Assembly (NCBI RefSeq): GCF_022398315.1
Contig: NZ_JAKEVF010000001.1
Location: 1,157,215-1,207,500 of the forward strand
Direction: 5' to 3'
From: Shewanella sp. Isolate11
GTDB taxonomy: Bacteria; Pseudomonadota; Gammaproteobacteria; Enterobacterales; Shewanellaceae
DNA: 50,286 bases
Shown here one piece after another: positions 9,166 through 18,775 of this stretch. Both the position numbers and the translations under genes were made by a program. Every line of letters begins with the position of its first letter. Within the stretch, counting starts at the first letter, position 1. The notes beneath the pieces were generated by a model. The model was not told where the DNA came from, made no database searches, and saw only the letters and a program-made list of their open reading frames with translations.

Positions 9166-9374
9166 TGAACACCTCTCTAAAATACAAATCACTTTCTGGC
9201 CTCATATACTAATTCATAGCAGTTTGGTGGCATTCCCCTAGATTGTTTGGATTTAAGTGTTCACATTTTAATCGCTATAAGTGTTAATAAAGTGAAAGTC
9301 TTTCAGGTTTTTTTTCATATACTGGTGATTTTTATGTTTATTAGTGCTTTTTGACTAACTTTTCTGAAAGTTTT

Positions 9375-9403
9375 TTGAAAGTCATGTTTTTTTGAGGTAT
9401 GAT
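9375..9403 (+). promoter_or_regulatory. Strong sigma70-type promoter before the 32-aa ORF
   Basis: TTGAAA (9375-9380) and TATGAT (9398-9403) are separated by exactly 17 bp. It lies in a 333-bp gap between two gene starts (9166-9498). The predicted transcript would begin near 9410 and have a leader of about 90 nt before the small ORF. Upstream (9193-9370) the gap is AT-rich, with no other gene seen. Confidence 0.6.
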
Positions 9404-9498
9404 GCTGCTCAAATGGTTAGCCGATAGGCCAACTTAATACCTAAGGCAAAATGCATCAGATAAATGCATGCCTAGACCTACAAAGACCTGGAGTTGTT

Positions 9499-9597
9499 AT
9501 GGAAGCTCACGATTACGAAAGTGCTTATTATCAAGTTAAAGATGAAGTACTTGAATCACTACCTGTAGAAAAGGATGAAGAGGCCTTCCTCGACTAA
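9499..9597 (+). CDS. Small acidic protein, 32 aa, unknown function
   Basis: ATG at 9499 has CTGGAG at 9488-9493 as a ribosome binding site, and the frame closes at TAA 9595-9597. The peptide starts MEAHDYESAYYQVKDEV and ends EEAFLD. Twelve of 32 residues are Asp or Glu against two Lys and no Arg, so it is strongly acidic and has no membrane helix. It sits between a near-consensus promoter and a strong terminator in a transcript of roughly 270 nt. I know no family. It could be a stand-alone small protein, or the transcript could act as an sRNA with a coding part. Confidence 0.5.
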   Translation: MEAHDYESAYYQVKDEVLESLPVEKDEEAFLD

Positions 9598-9650
9598 TCA
9601 TCCTGGTAAAAGTTTCGGCGTTAAAAGATAGATGCAAATGTCTGCTGGAC

Positions 9651-9684
9651 TAAAAAAATAGCAACCTAAGGTTGCTATTTTTTT
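9651..9684. terminator. Terminator shared by the small ORF and the lipoprotein gene
   Basis: ATAGCAACC pairs with GGTTGCTAT around a TAA loop. A7 precedes and T7 follows, so it is functional in both directions. Confidence 0.88.
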
Positions 9685-9723
9685 GTGTTGAATTTGAAAT
9701 TGACCCGTTTTCCCGAGTTCTAA

Positions 9724-10155
9724 TTAGTTAATATTACCTTTTTCGGGCAGCACTTCGACAATCAGCCAGCGGTTTTTGACCTTATGTAAACGAATCGTGC
9801 GATCGTCAATCCATTGTTCTCCGCCTTTCTTGCCGTACATTTTTACGATCACGGTGACATCTTTAGTAAATTTACGGAAGAAATCGATATCAATCTCTTC
9901 AATCTCCATGGTCACGTCAGTCATGGATAAGTTCAGCACGTGTCTTTGTACCGCAGAGGCTATGTAGTAGTGGCTGAGTACTTGCTTCATCGAATCGTCA
10001 ACATACTCTTTCGCTTGCTCGACGTTTCTATCGACATAGATAGCATTAAAAAAACCCAGTGAGACTTGCTCTGGAGTTTGTGCGCCTTGCATGGTTTCAG
10101 AGTCAGGGTTACAACCGGTCAGCAGCAATAGTAGGATAAGAAAGCAGTTTTTCAT
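9724..10155 (-). CDS. Putative lipoprotein with NTF2-like fold character
   Basis: The ATG at 10155 starts a lipoprotein signal peptide with lipobox LLTGC (Cys about residue 15), giving a 143-aa precursor; the longer frame from 10257 would bury that signal and is unlikely. After the Cys comes a short linker, then TPEQVSLGFFNAIYVDRNVEQAKEYV, which resembles the start of DUF4878/SnoaL-like (NTF2 fold) lipoproteins, and a strand-rich C-terminal half ending RWLIVEVLPEK. It is probably membrane-attached and facing the periplasm. Function unknown. It is monocistronic and ends at the bidirectional terminator it shares with the small acidic ORF. Confidence 0.72.
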   Translation of the reverse strand: MKNCFLILLLLLTGCNPDSETMQGAQTPEQVSLGFFNAIYVDRNVEQAKEYVDDSMKQVLSHYYIASAVQRHVLNLSMTDVTMEIEEIDIDFFRKFTKDVTVIVKMYGKKGGEQWIDDRTIRLHKVKNRWLIVEVLPEKGNIN

Positions 10156-10316
10156 GAGTGATAGCGCTAAGAATTTGTTATCAAGTATCTCGATTCTATT
10201 ATTGTTTGGCAAGACTATAGTATGAACCTGATTTTTTATAGCCATCAGAAAAACCATTAAAACCGGTTTGCAGCTGCAAGTGTTGATGGTTAATCATGGG
10301 GCTGCAATTTCAATGG

Positions 10317-10339
10317 TTATCCACAGATTCTGTGGACAA
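10317..10339. promoter_or_regulatory. Two opposed DnaA-box-like 9-mers
   Basis: TTATCCACA (10317-10325) matches the high-affinity DnaA box exactly. TGTGGACAA (10331-10339) is TTGTCCACA on the other strand, one base from consensus. Five bases separate them, so together they form an 11-bp-armed inverted repeat with one mismatch. It is intergenic, upstream of the lipoprotein gene. Confidence 0.45.
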
Positions 10340-10472
10340 GTATGTTGAAGAGTGATGGCATAATTATTAAGTTGTTGAACTAAAAGGTTAATATTTCTTG
10401 TTCATTTTTTGACGCATAGTGATAAGTGAACTATTTCACTCGATTATATTTCTCTTTTAAGCGACTTAAATT

Positions 10473-10500
10473 AAAAAGCCTGTCTATCGACAGGCTTTTT
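10473..10500 (-). terminator. Terminator of the ackA-pta operon
   Basis: AAAAAGCCTGTC pairs with GACAGGCTTTTT around a 4-nt loop, just after the pta stop on the minus strand. Confidence 0.88.
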
Positions 10501-10523
10501 AATGTTGCACTTATATAGGAAGT

Positions 10524-12665
10524 TTATTCATTTTGTGAAGCTTGAATCGCAGTCAGTGCAATGGTGTATACGATATCATCGACTAAGGCACCTCGTGATA
10601 AATCATTCACGGGTTTGCGCATCCCTTGTAGCATGGGGCCAATACTGATGAGCTCGGCACTTCGTTGAACCGCTTTGTAAGTCGTGTTTCCTGTATTAAG
10701 GTCAGGGAATACGAAAACGGTCGCTTTACCCGCTACAGGGCTATCAGGTGCTTTCGATTGGGCTACATTTGGCATGACTGCCGCATCATATTGTAAAGGA
10801 CCATCGATGATTAGATCCGGACGCTTCTCTTTGGCAATGCGAGTCGCTTCACGCACCTTATCCACATCAGAGCCAGTACCTGAGCTTCCTGTTGAATAAC
10901 TGATCATGGCGACACGAGGTTCGATACCAAAGGCCGCTGCACTTTCTGCCGATTGAATTGCGATATCGGCGAGCTGTTCAGCATTGGGATCTGGGTTAAT
11001 CGCGCAATCACCATAAACCAGCACTTGGTCTGGCATTAACATAAAGAAGATTGAAGAGACTAAGCTAGAACCCGGTGCCGTTTTAATCAACTGCAGTGGC
11101 GGACGAATGGTGTTGGCTGTGGTGTTTACTGCACCAGAGACAATACCGTCGACTTCACCTTGAGCTAGCATCATGGTACCGAGCACCATGTTGTCTTCAA
11201 GTTGCTCACGAGCAACCACTTCGGTAAGCCCTTTATGACGGCGAAGATCCAACATAGGTTCGACATAGCGGTCGCGTACCGCTTCAGGTTCGACAATTTC
11301 AACCCCATCACCGAGTATCACACCTTGTTGGCTAGCGATACGTTCTATCTCTTCTCGGTGTCCAATTAAAACACAACGTGCAATGCCTCGTTGAGCACAA
11401 ATGGCGGCGGCTTCAATGGTCCTGGGCTCGTCACCTTCTGGCAATACCACGGTTTTGCGAGCAGCACGAGCAAGCTCAGTAAGCTTGTATCTAAATGCAG
11501 GCGGTGACAAACGGTGTTCGCGAGGGGAATTTTCGGTGATGGTTTCAACCCAATGCTGATCGATGTGGCTGGCGACATATTCCTGTACTTGCTCGATACG
11601 GACAGAATCATCGACAGGGACCTCATGGTCAAAACGTTGGATATTGAGTGAGGTCTGCCAGGTGTTGGTATCGATTAAAAATACCGGCAAACCGGTTTCG
11701 AAGGCCTGCTCACATAAGGACATGATCTCTGGCTCAGGTTCGTAGCTACCCGTAAGAAGTAGGGCGCCGACTTTGACACCGTTCATCGAGGCTAAACAGG
11801 CTGAGACTATAACATCTGAGCGATCACCCGATGTCACCAACAAAGAGTCAGTCTTAATGTGAGTCACCATATTTGGAATACTGCGAGCACAGAAGGTGAC
11901 TTTACGGAGACGACGGGTATTCATTTCACCGGCATTGATGATGCGAGCACGTAAATGTTTTGCTAGATCAGATGCCCGTGGTGCGACTAAGTCTAGGTTA
12001 TAAGGCACGCTACCGAGAATTCTGAGCTTACTTTTACCCGGCAGTTGGAACATGCTTGCGGTGTCAGGGCGTTGCGTGGTATTCGGGTCAAACACTTCTG
12101 AGAGATCTGGGCGAGCACGGCCCTCGTCATCAACCGGAGCGCCAATTTTGTTGATGATAGCACCAATGAGACGTTTGTTTTTGATGCCACCCCAAGCGTT
12201 GTATGCGATTTCGAGGCGATTCATCAGCGCCGTAGGTGTCTCATTTCCGGGCGCGGCGACGAAAATAATATCCGCATCCAGTGCCTTGGCTATCTGATAG
12301 TTTACGTCATCAGAGAAAGGGTGGTTACGGGTTTGTACTAAACCTTCGACAATCAGGGTCTCACTTGGCTCGGCAAATTCATTAGCACGAGCAATGATCT
12401 GCTCCATCAACACATCAGTCTGATCGGTGCGAATTAAGTTTTCCGCATGAGCCATATCAAACGGCTCTAATGGATTGACCGTGGGTGATTTACTGAGGAT
12501 GGTAGTCGAACGCTCAGGGCCTGAGTCAGTTGGTCGCTGCTGGGCGATAGGTTTGAAGAAACGTACCTTGACGCCATGACGCTCTAAGGCACGCACCATC
12601 CCTAGGCTGATAGACGTTAAACCAACGCCGGTTCCATTGGGAATTAATATAATGTTGCGAGACAT
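10524..12665 (-). CDS. pta: Phosphate acetyltransferase (Pta)
   Basis: A long-form Pta of 713 aa that converts acetyl-CoA and phosphate to acetyl phosphate and CoA. The N-terminal part resembles a P-loop dethiobiotin-synthetase-like domain ([11 protein letters not shown] near the start), the middle is the DRTGG domain (about 220-330), and the C-terminal third is the catalytic PTA_PTB domain (about 390-710). Motifs include [30 protein letters not shown], and [16 protein letters not shown] near the CoA/phosphate site. It is cytosolic. It lies 99 bp downstream of ackA on the same strand and ends at a strong terminator, so ackA-pta form one operon, as in E. coli. Confidence 0.96.
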   Translation of the reverse strand: MSRNIILIPNGTGVGLTSISLGMVRALERHGVKVRFFKPIAQQRPTDSGPERSTTILSKSPTVNPLEPFDMAHAENLIRTDQTDVLMEQIIARANEFAEPSETLIVEGLVQTRNHPFSDDVNYQIAKALDADIIFVAAPGNETPTALMNRLEIAYNAWGGIKNKRLIGAIINKIGAPVDDEGRARPDLSEVFDPNTTQRPDTASMFQLPGKSKLRILGSVPYNLDLVAPRASDLAKHLRARIINAGEMNTRRLRKVTFCARSIPNMVTHIKTDSLLVTSGDRSDVIVSACLASMNGVKVGALLLTGSYEPEPEIMSLCEQAFETGLPVFLIDTNTWQTSLNIQRFDHEVPVDDSVRIEQVQEYVASHIDQHWVETITENSPREHRLSPPAFRYKLTELARAARKTVVLPEGDEPRTIEAAAICAQRGIARCVLIGHREEIERIASQQGVILGDGVEIVEPEAVRDRYVEPMLDLRRHKGLTEVVAREQLEDNMVLGTMMLAQGEVDGIVSGAVNTTANTIRPPLQLIKTAPGSSLVSSIFFMLMPDQVLVYGDCAINPDPNAEQLADIAIQSAESAAAFGIEPRVAMISYSTGSSGTGSDVDKVREATRIAKEKRPDLIIDGPLQYDAAVMPNVAQSKAPDSPVAGKATVFVFPDLNTGNTTYKAVQRSAELISIGPMLQGMRKPVNDLSRGALVDDIVYTIALTAIQASQNE

Positions 12666-12764
12666 AATGACCTCTTTTTACACTGCTTACTCAAGGTTGG
12701 CAGCTTAATAAAATTCTGTGTCACAGGGGATAGCCCGCTGTGTTTACTGCTGTTGAAGCTTGAT

Positions 12765-13961
12765 TCACTTTAAAAGTGATACGGCATCTTCGGCGATGAC
12801 CCACTCTTCATTGGTTGGAATCACCATAGCAATAGGGCCGTTGTCTGTGGTGATTTGACCTTGTTTGCCAAAGCGTGCTGCGAGGTTGCGTTCTTTATCC
12901 ACTTCGAAATTAAAGATTTCCAATAAGTTAAGCACTTTCTCGCGGATCACATCCGAGTTTTCACCGATGCCGCCAGTGAAAACTAACGCATCCAAGCGGC
13001 CAAGTGGCACTGTATAAGAGGCGATATATTTGGCTAAACGGTAGCAGAAAATTTCCAGCGCCAAAGTTGCGCCTTTATGACCTTGTTCATATCCCTCTTC
13101 GATACCACGGCAATCGTTAGTCAGCTCAGATATACCGAGTAGACCACTTTGTTTGTTCATGATGTTGTTAACTTCATCTAGGGTGTAACCGAGGCGATCG
13201 ACTAAGTGGTAGATGATGGATGGGTCTAAATCACCACAACGTGTGCCCATCACCAACCCTTCCAGTGGTGTTAGTCCCATCGAGGTATCGACGCTCTTGC
13301 CGCCTTTGACAGCTGTCACAGAAGCGCCATTACCTAAATGGGCACAAATAACGTTGGTATCAGATAAATCTTTACCTAGCGCCTTTGCCGCTTCACGACT
13401 GACAAATAGGTGACTGGTGCCATGCATACCGTATCGACGAATATTATGCTCGCGGTAAAACTTATAGGGCAGAGCATAAACATAGGCGTGTGCTGGCATG
13501 GTTTGGTGGAATGCGGTATCGAATACGGCGACTTGTGGTAATTTGGGGAATGATGCCTTGGCGGCGCGAATACCGATCAAGTGTGCCGGATTATGCAGCG
13601 GTGCCAGAGCTGCGCAATCTTCAATGCCATGGATCACGTTTTCATCGATGATTACTGAGTGGGTAAACTTCTCACCACCGTGAACGATGCGGTGGCCAAT
13701 GGCTTGGATCTGTTCAGCAATTTGTGGATGATCGGCCAAAATCTGAGTAACGATATATTCGACGGCTTCACGGTGAGCGGTAAAGGCACCAAGTTTCGCC
13801 TCTGATTTTTGACCGTCGACTTTCCATTTGATACGTGAATCTTCAAGACCGAAACATTCGGCTAAACCAGAAATTTGTTCATCACCTGTTAGGGCATCAA
13901 TAATGGCAAACTTTAATGAAGAGCTGCCGCAGTTGAGGACTAATACCAATTTATTTGACAT
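12765..13961 (-). CDS. ackA: Acetate kinase (AckA)
   Basis: An ASKHA-fold kinase of 398 aa, the usual length, that transfers phosphate between acetyl phosphate and ADP to give acetate and ATP. The N-terminal phosphate-binding loop [13 protein letters not shown], the signature segment [12 protein letters not shown] with the substrate Arg, [17 protein letters not shown] and FTGGIGENS are all intact. It is first in the ackA-pta operon and divergent from yfbV across 187 bp. With pflB, pta and the formate channel nearby it completes the acetate branch of pyruvate fermentation. Confidence 0.97.
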   Translation of the reverse strand: MSNKLVLVLNCGSSSLKFAIIDALTGDEQISGLAECFGLEDSRIKWKVDGQKSEAKLGAFTAHREAVEYIVTQILADHPQIAEQIQAIGHRIVHGGEKFTHSVIIDENVIHGIEDCAALAPLHNPAHLIGIRAAKASFPKLPQVAVFDTAFHQTMPAHAYVYALPYKFYREHNIRRYGMHGTSHLFVSREAAKALGKDLSDTNVICAHLGNGASVTAVKGGKSVDTSMGLTPLEGLVMGTRCGDLDPSIIYHLVDRLGYTLDEVNNIMNKQSGLLGISELTNDCRGIEEGYEQGHKGATLALEIFCYRLAKYIASYTVPLGRLDALVFTGGIGENSDVIREKVLNLLEIFNFEVDKERNLAARFGKQGQITTDNGPIAMVIPTNEEWVIAEDAVSLLK

Positions 13962-14148
13962 GTTAAAACCTTTTGCAAAGTAGATGAATCAATTAGGTTC
14001 ACTAAAATTTAATGGCTGCAATAATATGTAGTGCAAGCTAAGTCATTTTGCCCAATTAAACGGGCTGAAAACTGTCAGGCTAGCGGAGCGAGAGCTTGGG
14101 ACTCTGTTATTGCTTGTGCTAGAGTAAAGACATTGTTTCGTTGTTCAG

Positions 14149-14601
14149 GTGTCATCATTGACTGTAAATGTGTTTAAGACCTTAAATAAGGGACGTCATT
14201 ATATGAAGACGTGGCCTATGGTCAGGCAGCTCAGTTTTTACTTTCCAGAATATCGTGTTGTTCGTGCGACTGAGCTGGCGATTCGTCTTATGCCGCCGTT
14301 AGCCGTGGTTGCAGCGAGTAGCCAACTTTACGCTGATGGTTGGGCTGCATTGCCACAAGCTATTACTATCGCACTATTTTTTATCAGTCTGCCTCTTCAA
14401 GGCTTATTATGGCTGGGATGGCGAGCTAATCATCCGTTACCATTATCCCTGTTTGATTGGTGTAATAATCTCTCTACCAAACTGCAAGGTATGGGGGTGA
14501 CTTGTTCCCCTCTGGGTGCCAAAGCCTGTTATCAGGATATGGCCGTTATCTTAAAAATTGCTTTCGAGCGTCTCGACCGCAGTTACTGGGAAGAGCTTTA
14601 A
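14149..14601 (+). CDS. yfbV: YfbV, UPF0208 family membrane protein
   Basis: A 150-aa inner-membrane protein with two membrane helices (about residues 44-66 and 70-92) and a cytoplasmic C-terminal part. The N-terminal motif LNKGRHYMKTWP and the helix segment LPLQGLLWLGWR match E. coli YfbV, which also lies beside ackA. YfbV is reported to affect chromosome macrodomain (Ter) insulation in E. coli. The start is uncertain: GTG at 14149 has no good ribosome site, while TTG at 14158 has AGG eight bases upstream; both are in frame. Confidence 0.88.
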   Translation: MSSLTVNVFKTLNKGRHYMKTWPMVRQLSFYFPEYRVVRATELAIRLMPPLAVVAASSQLYADGWAALPQAITIALFFISLPLQGLLWLGWRANHPLPLSLFDWCNNLSTKLQGMGVTCSPLGAKACYQDMAVILKIAFERLDRSYWEEL

Positions 14602-14616
14602 TTATTACTGCTATCG

Positions 14617-15357
14617 TTAATAGATGGCATTGATGCCCGCATCGGTAAAGACTTGCTTTATCTGCTCCATGGTTTCTCGGCTCGGGGGAGACACCCCATC
14701 AAGTTCGTAGGTTTCACCCAAGGCTTCCCATTTATGCTTACCCAATTCGTGATAGGGTAATAATTCGACTTTCTCTACATTGGTCATGGGTTTGATAAAT
14801 TCTGCCAGACCTTTTGCAGACTCAACATCATCCGTGTAGCCACCAACTACTACATAGCGTATCCAGGTTTTTTGCTGGCGCTGTTGTAAATAGTGGGCGA
14901 AGGCGAGGGTACGGTGATTGCTGACTTTAGTTAATAGGTTGTGTTTGTCGTCATCGATATGCTTGATATCTAATAAGACTAAATCGGTGTTATCGAGGAG
15001 TTCATCGATGATTTGTGTGTATTTACGCACGAAACCATTAGTGTCAAGACAGGTATGTATGCCTTGTGCTTTACAGGCCTTAAATAGCTCTGCGACAAAT
15101 TCCGCCTGCAGTATGGCTTCGCCACCGCTGGCTGTTACACCACCACCGCTAGATTCGAGAAAAGGTCGATAGCTAATGATTTGTTGCATTAGCTCATCGA
15201 CCTCTATTTCACGACCCGCATGCAGATCCCATGTATCTCGGTTATGACAGTATTGGCAGCGCATTAAACAGCCTTGCATAAAAGTAATAAACCTAATGCC
15301 AGGGCCATCAACTGTACCAAAGGATTCTAGCGAATGAATCCGACCTTTTACTGTCAT
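14617..15357 (-). CDS. pflA: Pyruvate formate-lyase activating enzyme (PflA)
   Basis: A 246-aa radical-SAM glycine-radical activase. The CxxxCxxC iron-sulfur motif is CLMRCQYC (about residues 30-37), followed by HNRDTWD. The SAM-binding GGE motif is in SGGEAILQ. It uses SAM to place the glycyl radical on PflB. It lies 102 bp downstream of pflB on the same strand with a hairpin between them, so it is probably co-transcribed at a lower level. Length and motifs match E. coli PflA. Confidence 0.96.
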   Translation of the reverse strand: MTVKGRIHSLESFGTVDGPGIRFITFMQGCLMRCQYCHNRDTWDLHAGREIEVDELMQQIISYRPFLESSGGGVTASGGEAILQAEFVAELFKACKAQGIHTCLDTNGFVRKYTQIIDELLDNTDLVLLDIKHIDDDKHNLLTKVSNHRTLAFAHYLQQRQQKTWIRYVVVGGYTDDVESAKGLAEFIKPMTNVEKVELLPYHELGKHKWEALGETYELDGVSPPSRETMEQIKQVFTDAGINAIY

Positions 15358-15381
15358 TGCGACTCCATTTATCTGAATAAA

Positions 15382-15412
15382 TTAGGCTGTTGTTAATCAC
15401 TAAACAGCCTAA
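15382..15412 (-). terminator. Intercistronic hairpin between pflB and pflA
   Basis: TTAGGCTGTT pairs with AACAGCCTAA (10 bp) around an 11-nt loop. On the pflB strand only a weak T stretch follows, so this looks like an attenuator or mRNA-end stabiliser rather than a full stop. Confidence 0.55.
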
Positions 15413-15459
15413 CTTAAATTCAGTAAAAATCTACCGTTAAAGCATGGGGTTGCAGAGAA

Positions 15460-17742
15460 TTACATCCCTTTGGTAAAGGTACGGGTGATCACATCCTGTT
15501 GCTGCTCAGGTGTAAGCGCATTAAAGCGTACAGCGTAACCTGAAACCCGGATGGTCAGTTGTGGATACTTGTCAGGATTTGCAACGGCATCTTCAAGCAT
15601 TTCACGATTCATTACGTTAACGTTGAGGTGTTGACCACCTTCACGTGCTTCGTTGTTCGCGAAATAGCCATCCATTAGCGCAGCAAGGTTAGACCGGCGA
15701 CCATCATCATCTTTACCTAGAGCATTTGGCACGATAGAGAAGGTGTATGAAATACCGTCCTGTGCGTGAGCAAAAGGCAGTTTAGCGACCGAGGTTAGTG
15801 AGGCGATAGCGCCTTTCTCATCACGGCCGTGCATTGGGTTTGCACCTGGCGCAAATGGTGCACCTGCTTGACGACCATCAGGTGTTGTACCGGTTTTCTT
15901 ACCGTAAACCACGTTTGAGGTAATGGTAAGAATAGACTGTGTTGGAATCGCGTCACGGTACATTTTTAAGTGACGGATTTTAGACATAAAGCGCTCTACA
16001 AGCTCTGTGGCTAACTCATCGACACGGGCGTCATTGTTACCGAATTTAGGGTAATCGCCTTCAATTTCGAAATCGACAGCGATACCGTTTTCGTCACGAA
16101 CGGGTTTCACTTTGGCAAACTTAATCGCTGAAAGTGAATCGGCAGCGATAGAAAGACCCGCAATACCACAAGCCATAGTACGACGTACATCTCTATCATG
16201 CAGTGCCATTAGGGCCGCTTCATAAGAGTATTTGTCGTGCATAAAGTGGATTGCATTTAGCGCAGTAACATATTGCTTGGCTAGCCAGTCCATCATGGTA
16301 TCTAGACGACCCATCACGTCATCAAAGCCTAAGACTTCATCAGCGATAGGTGTGAATTTAGGACCAATTTGCGTTTTTAGCTTCTCATCAACACCGCCGT
16401 TGATGGCGTAAAGCATCGTCTTAGCAAGGTTGGCTCGCGCGCCGAAGAACTGCATGTGTTTACCAACGACCATAGGGCTTACACAACAAGCGATGGCATA
16501 ATCATCAGAGTTGAAATCGGGACGCATTAGGTCATCGTTTTCATACTGAATTGAGCTAGTGTCGATAGAGACTTTAGCGCAGTACTTTTTAAAGTTAAGC
16601 GGTAATTTATCAGACCAAAGCACAGTGATGTTTGGCTCTGGGCTTGGCCCCATGTTGTAAAGAGTGTGCAAGAAACGGAAGCTAGATTTGGTCACTAAAG
16701 TACGACCGTCTAATCCCATACCTGCAATTGATTCTGTGGCCCAGATAGGATCGCCCGAGAATAGCTCATCGTATTCAGGAGTACGTAGGAAACGCACCAT
16801 ACGTAGCTTCATCACGAAATGGTCAATCATCTCTTGAGCTTGTTGCTCAGTTAAGGTGCCGTTTTTGATATCACGTTCGATATAAATATCGAGGAAGCTT
16901 GAAGTACGGCCCAAAGACATTGCCGCGCCATTTTGGCTCTTCACTGCGGCTAGATAGCCGAAGTAAGTCCACTGAATCGCTTCTTTAGCATTCGTTGCAG
17001 GCGCTGAGATATCACAACCATAGCTTGCCGCCATCTGTTTCATCTGGCCTAGGGCTTTGTGCTGCTCGGCAATCTCTTCGCGTAGTTGCATGGTTGCTGA
17101 TAAGTCTTCACCCGCTTCAAAACGCTCTTGTAGTGAAGAGAACTGAGCAAACTTGTCTTGCATTAGGTAGTCGATACCGTAAAGCGCGATACGGCGATAA
17201 TCGCCAATAATACGCCCACGACCATAAGCATCGGGTAAACCAGTTAAAATACCTGATTTACGGCAACGCATGATCTCTGGGGTGTAGATATCGAATACCC
17301 CTTGGTTATGGGTTTTACGTAACTCTGAATAAACGTATTTGACGTTAGGGTCGAGTTCACGGCCGTAGGCGGCACATGAGCCTTCAACCATACGGATACC
17401 GCCGTTAGGTAACATGGCACGTTTAAGAGGTGCTTCAGTTTGAAGACCAACGATGGTCTCAAGGTCTTTGCTGATGTAACCAGCTTCATGAGAGGTAATA
17501 GTAGATACTTTTGAAGTGTCGAAATCGACAGGGGCATGAGTGCGGTTTTCTTGTTTAATCCCCTCCATCACTTTATCCCATAACTGGGAAGTCGCTTCAG
17601 TGGCATCTGCTAGGAAAGACTCATCTCCTTCATAGGGTAAGTAGTTAGCTTGAATAAAGTCGCGTACATTTACTTCAGACTTCCAATCACCAGGTGTAAA
17701 ACCTTCCCACGCTTTGGTGAATAATTCAGTTTTATCCGTCAT
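15460..17742 (-). CDS. pflB: Formate C-acetyltransferase (pyruvate formate-lyase, PflB)
   Basis: A glycyl-radical enzyme of 760 aa that cleaves pyruvate with CoA to acetyl-CoA and formate under anaerobiosis. The adjacent catalytic cysteines are Cys419-Cys420 (IACCVSPM) and the radical glycine is Gly735 in RVSGYAVRF, 25 residues from the C-terminus, each one position away from E. coli numbering. The ATG at 17742 is preceded by AGAAGG. It is divergent from the formate channel gene across a 1-kb gap; a PdhR-type palindrome lies about 230 bp upstream. Confidence 0.97.
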   Translation of the reverse strand: MTDKTELFTKAWEGFTPGDWKSEVNVRDFIQANYLPYEGDESFLADATEATSQLWDKVMEGIKQENRTHAPVDFDTSKVSTITSHEAGYISKDLETIVGLQTEAPLKRAMLPNGGIRMVEGSCAAYGRELDPNVKYVYSELRKTHNQGVFDIYTPEIMRCRKSGILTGLPDAYGRGRIIGDYRRIALYGIDYLMQDKFAQFSSLQERFEAGEDLSATMQLREEIAEQHKALGQMKQMAASYGCDISAPATNAKEAIQWTYFGYLAAVKSQNGAAMSLGRTSSFLDIYIERDIKNGTLTEQQAQEMIDHFVMKLRMVRFLRTPEYDELFSGDPIWATESIAGMGLDGRTLVTKSSFRFLHTLYNMGPSPEPNITVLWSDKLPLNFKKYCAKVSIDTSSIQYENDDLMRPDFNSDDYAIACCVSPMVVGKHMQFFGARANLAKTMLYAINGGVDEKLKTQIGPKFTPIADEVLGFDDVMGRLDTMMDWLAKQYVTALNAIHFMHDKYSYEAALMALHDRDVRRTMACGIAGLSIAADSLSAIKFAKVKPVRDENGIAVDFEIEGDYPKFGNNDARVDELATELVERFMSKIRHLKMYRDAIPTQSILTITSNVVYGKKTGTTPDGRQAGAPFAPGANPMHGRDEKGAIASLTSVAKLPFAHAQDGISYTFSIVPNALGKDDDGRRSNLAALMDGYFANNEAREGGQHLNVNVMNREMLEDAVANPDKYPQLTIRVSGYAVRFNALTPEQQQDVITRTFTKGM

Positions 17743-17973
17743 CGTACTAATACCTTCTGTTTGATATAAAGGTTATTGGGTATCGATTAGGCTGAGCAAG
17801 TGTCGCGATACACCAATAGCTAAATCTTAACAGCTTCTACAAATATCACCTGACTGAGAAGCTGTGTATCGAACCGTGTTAACGTGTCGATGAAATTTTC
17901 TTTAATTGAGCAGTTTCATTATCAGCAGTGTAAATAAGACAGAGATGAATGCATTGAAACTGATTAAAAATAT

Positions 17974-17990
17974 AATTGGTAAGACCAATT
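17974..17990. promoter_or_regulatory. Perfect PdhR-type palindrome upstream of pflB
   Basis: AATTGGT-AAG-ACCAATT is a perfect 7+3+7 palindrome. It fits the ATTGGT-N3-ACCAAT operator of PdhR, a GntR/FCD repressor that responds to pyruvate. It is about 230 bp upstream of the pflB start. Confidence 0.6.
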
Positions 17991-18648
17991 TACCCTGTTG
18001 ATATTAACATACCTGCTATATCGCTGCACCAGAATAGCTGAACAGATTGTCAAAACTGTTAACAAGCTATCATTTTGGTGTTGTTTCGCTATTGCGACTC
18101 ATTTTTTATATCACAATATTTACAACAATATAGTTAAGTTATCGCTAATGTTGCGGTCATGCAATCATCAATCTGTATGACATGGTGCTAAAACAGGACT
18201 AGTGTATAAGTTAGCTTCCTATAGATTATCCCAGTAAGTATAGGAGAAAGCATTGAGTCAAGAGGGAGGCTTGTTCTACAGTTTTAGCATAAGACTTATT
18301 GGTAAGTTTGCTGAGGGAGTTAATAAGTGTTTTTCTCTTATTATGAGCCTCTAAAGGTAGGTTGAATTTAGCTGTGTTAAATAGGTTTTAAAGCGCAGTT
18401 GTTAGATGAGGTTGTTTATTTGATGTCTTTTTATATACTGCCGCTTTATAAAAAGCTTAGGAGTTTTATCAGTAATGGATCCAAGAGCTAAAATGAGTAA
18501 ATTTGACTAAACCCATAGTGTGCTTTTATTAAGTTATTTAGATTTAAGCGATTTACCTTGCTGTAACTAATGGTTAACCTTAGGGTGAAATTTGCGACTG
18601 AGGCGTTTATTTGCTTGAGGTCACTTTTTGAGCTGTTTTTACTTTTAT

Positions 18649-18665
18649 AAATGGTCATACCAATT
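18649..18665. promoter_or_regulatory. PdhR-type palindrome upstream of the formate channel gene
   Basis: AAATGGT-CAT-ACCAATT is the same operator with one mismatch, 111 bp before the ATG. It overlaps the space before a possible -10 (TACAAT at 18666-18671), where a repressor would be well placed. Confidence 0.5.
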
Positions 18666-18775
18666 TACAATATTTGTCTATTTCGTATTCAAACTTGTGT
18701 CACATACGGCATTGAAATACAAGCTGAGTACGATTGGGTTAGAGCTTTAGAATTTTATCCAAAAGGAAGAAAGTC

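Larger units (their letters stand above)
10156..10523. other. Intergenic region between the lipoprotein gene and pta
   Basis: About 370 bp without a gene. It holds the upstream region of the lipoprotein gene, an inverted pair of DnaA-box-like sequences (10317-10339), a short GC-containing palindromic patch near 10262-10280 and, at its right end, the pta terminator. Confidence 0.6.
17743..18775. other. Long regulatory gap between pflB and the formate channel gene
   Basis: About 1,030 bp without a convincing gene. A 60-codon open frame at 17998-18180 has a poor start context. I see two PdhR-type operator candidates (17974-17990 and 18649-18665). I looked for full FNR (TTGAT-N4-ATCAA) and CRP (TGTGA-N6-TCACA) sites and found only partial ones. 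The remainder, especially 18180-18640, is AT-rich with no assigned content; it may carry distal promoters or an untranslated leader. Confidence 0.6.

Noticed and set aside
10317..10339. Possible replication origin because of the DnaA boxes
   Set aside because: Only two boxes, no adjacent dnaA/dnaN or gidA/mnmG genes and no AT-rich unwinding cluster; kept only as a DnaA-site finding.
17998..18180. 60-codon open frame in the pflB-focA gap
   Set aside because: No ribosome site, composition rich in Cys, Leu and Asn typical of AT-rich noncoding DNA, and it lies in a regulatory region.
17743..18775. FNR or CRP sites in the pflB-focA gap
   Set aside because: Only half-sites or wrong spacing were seen (for example TGTGTCACA near 18698); nothing matching the full 14- or 16-bp patterns.
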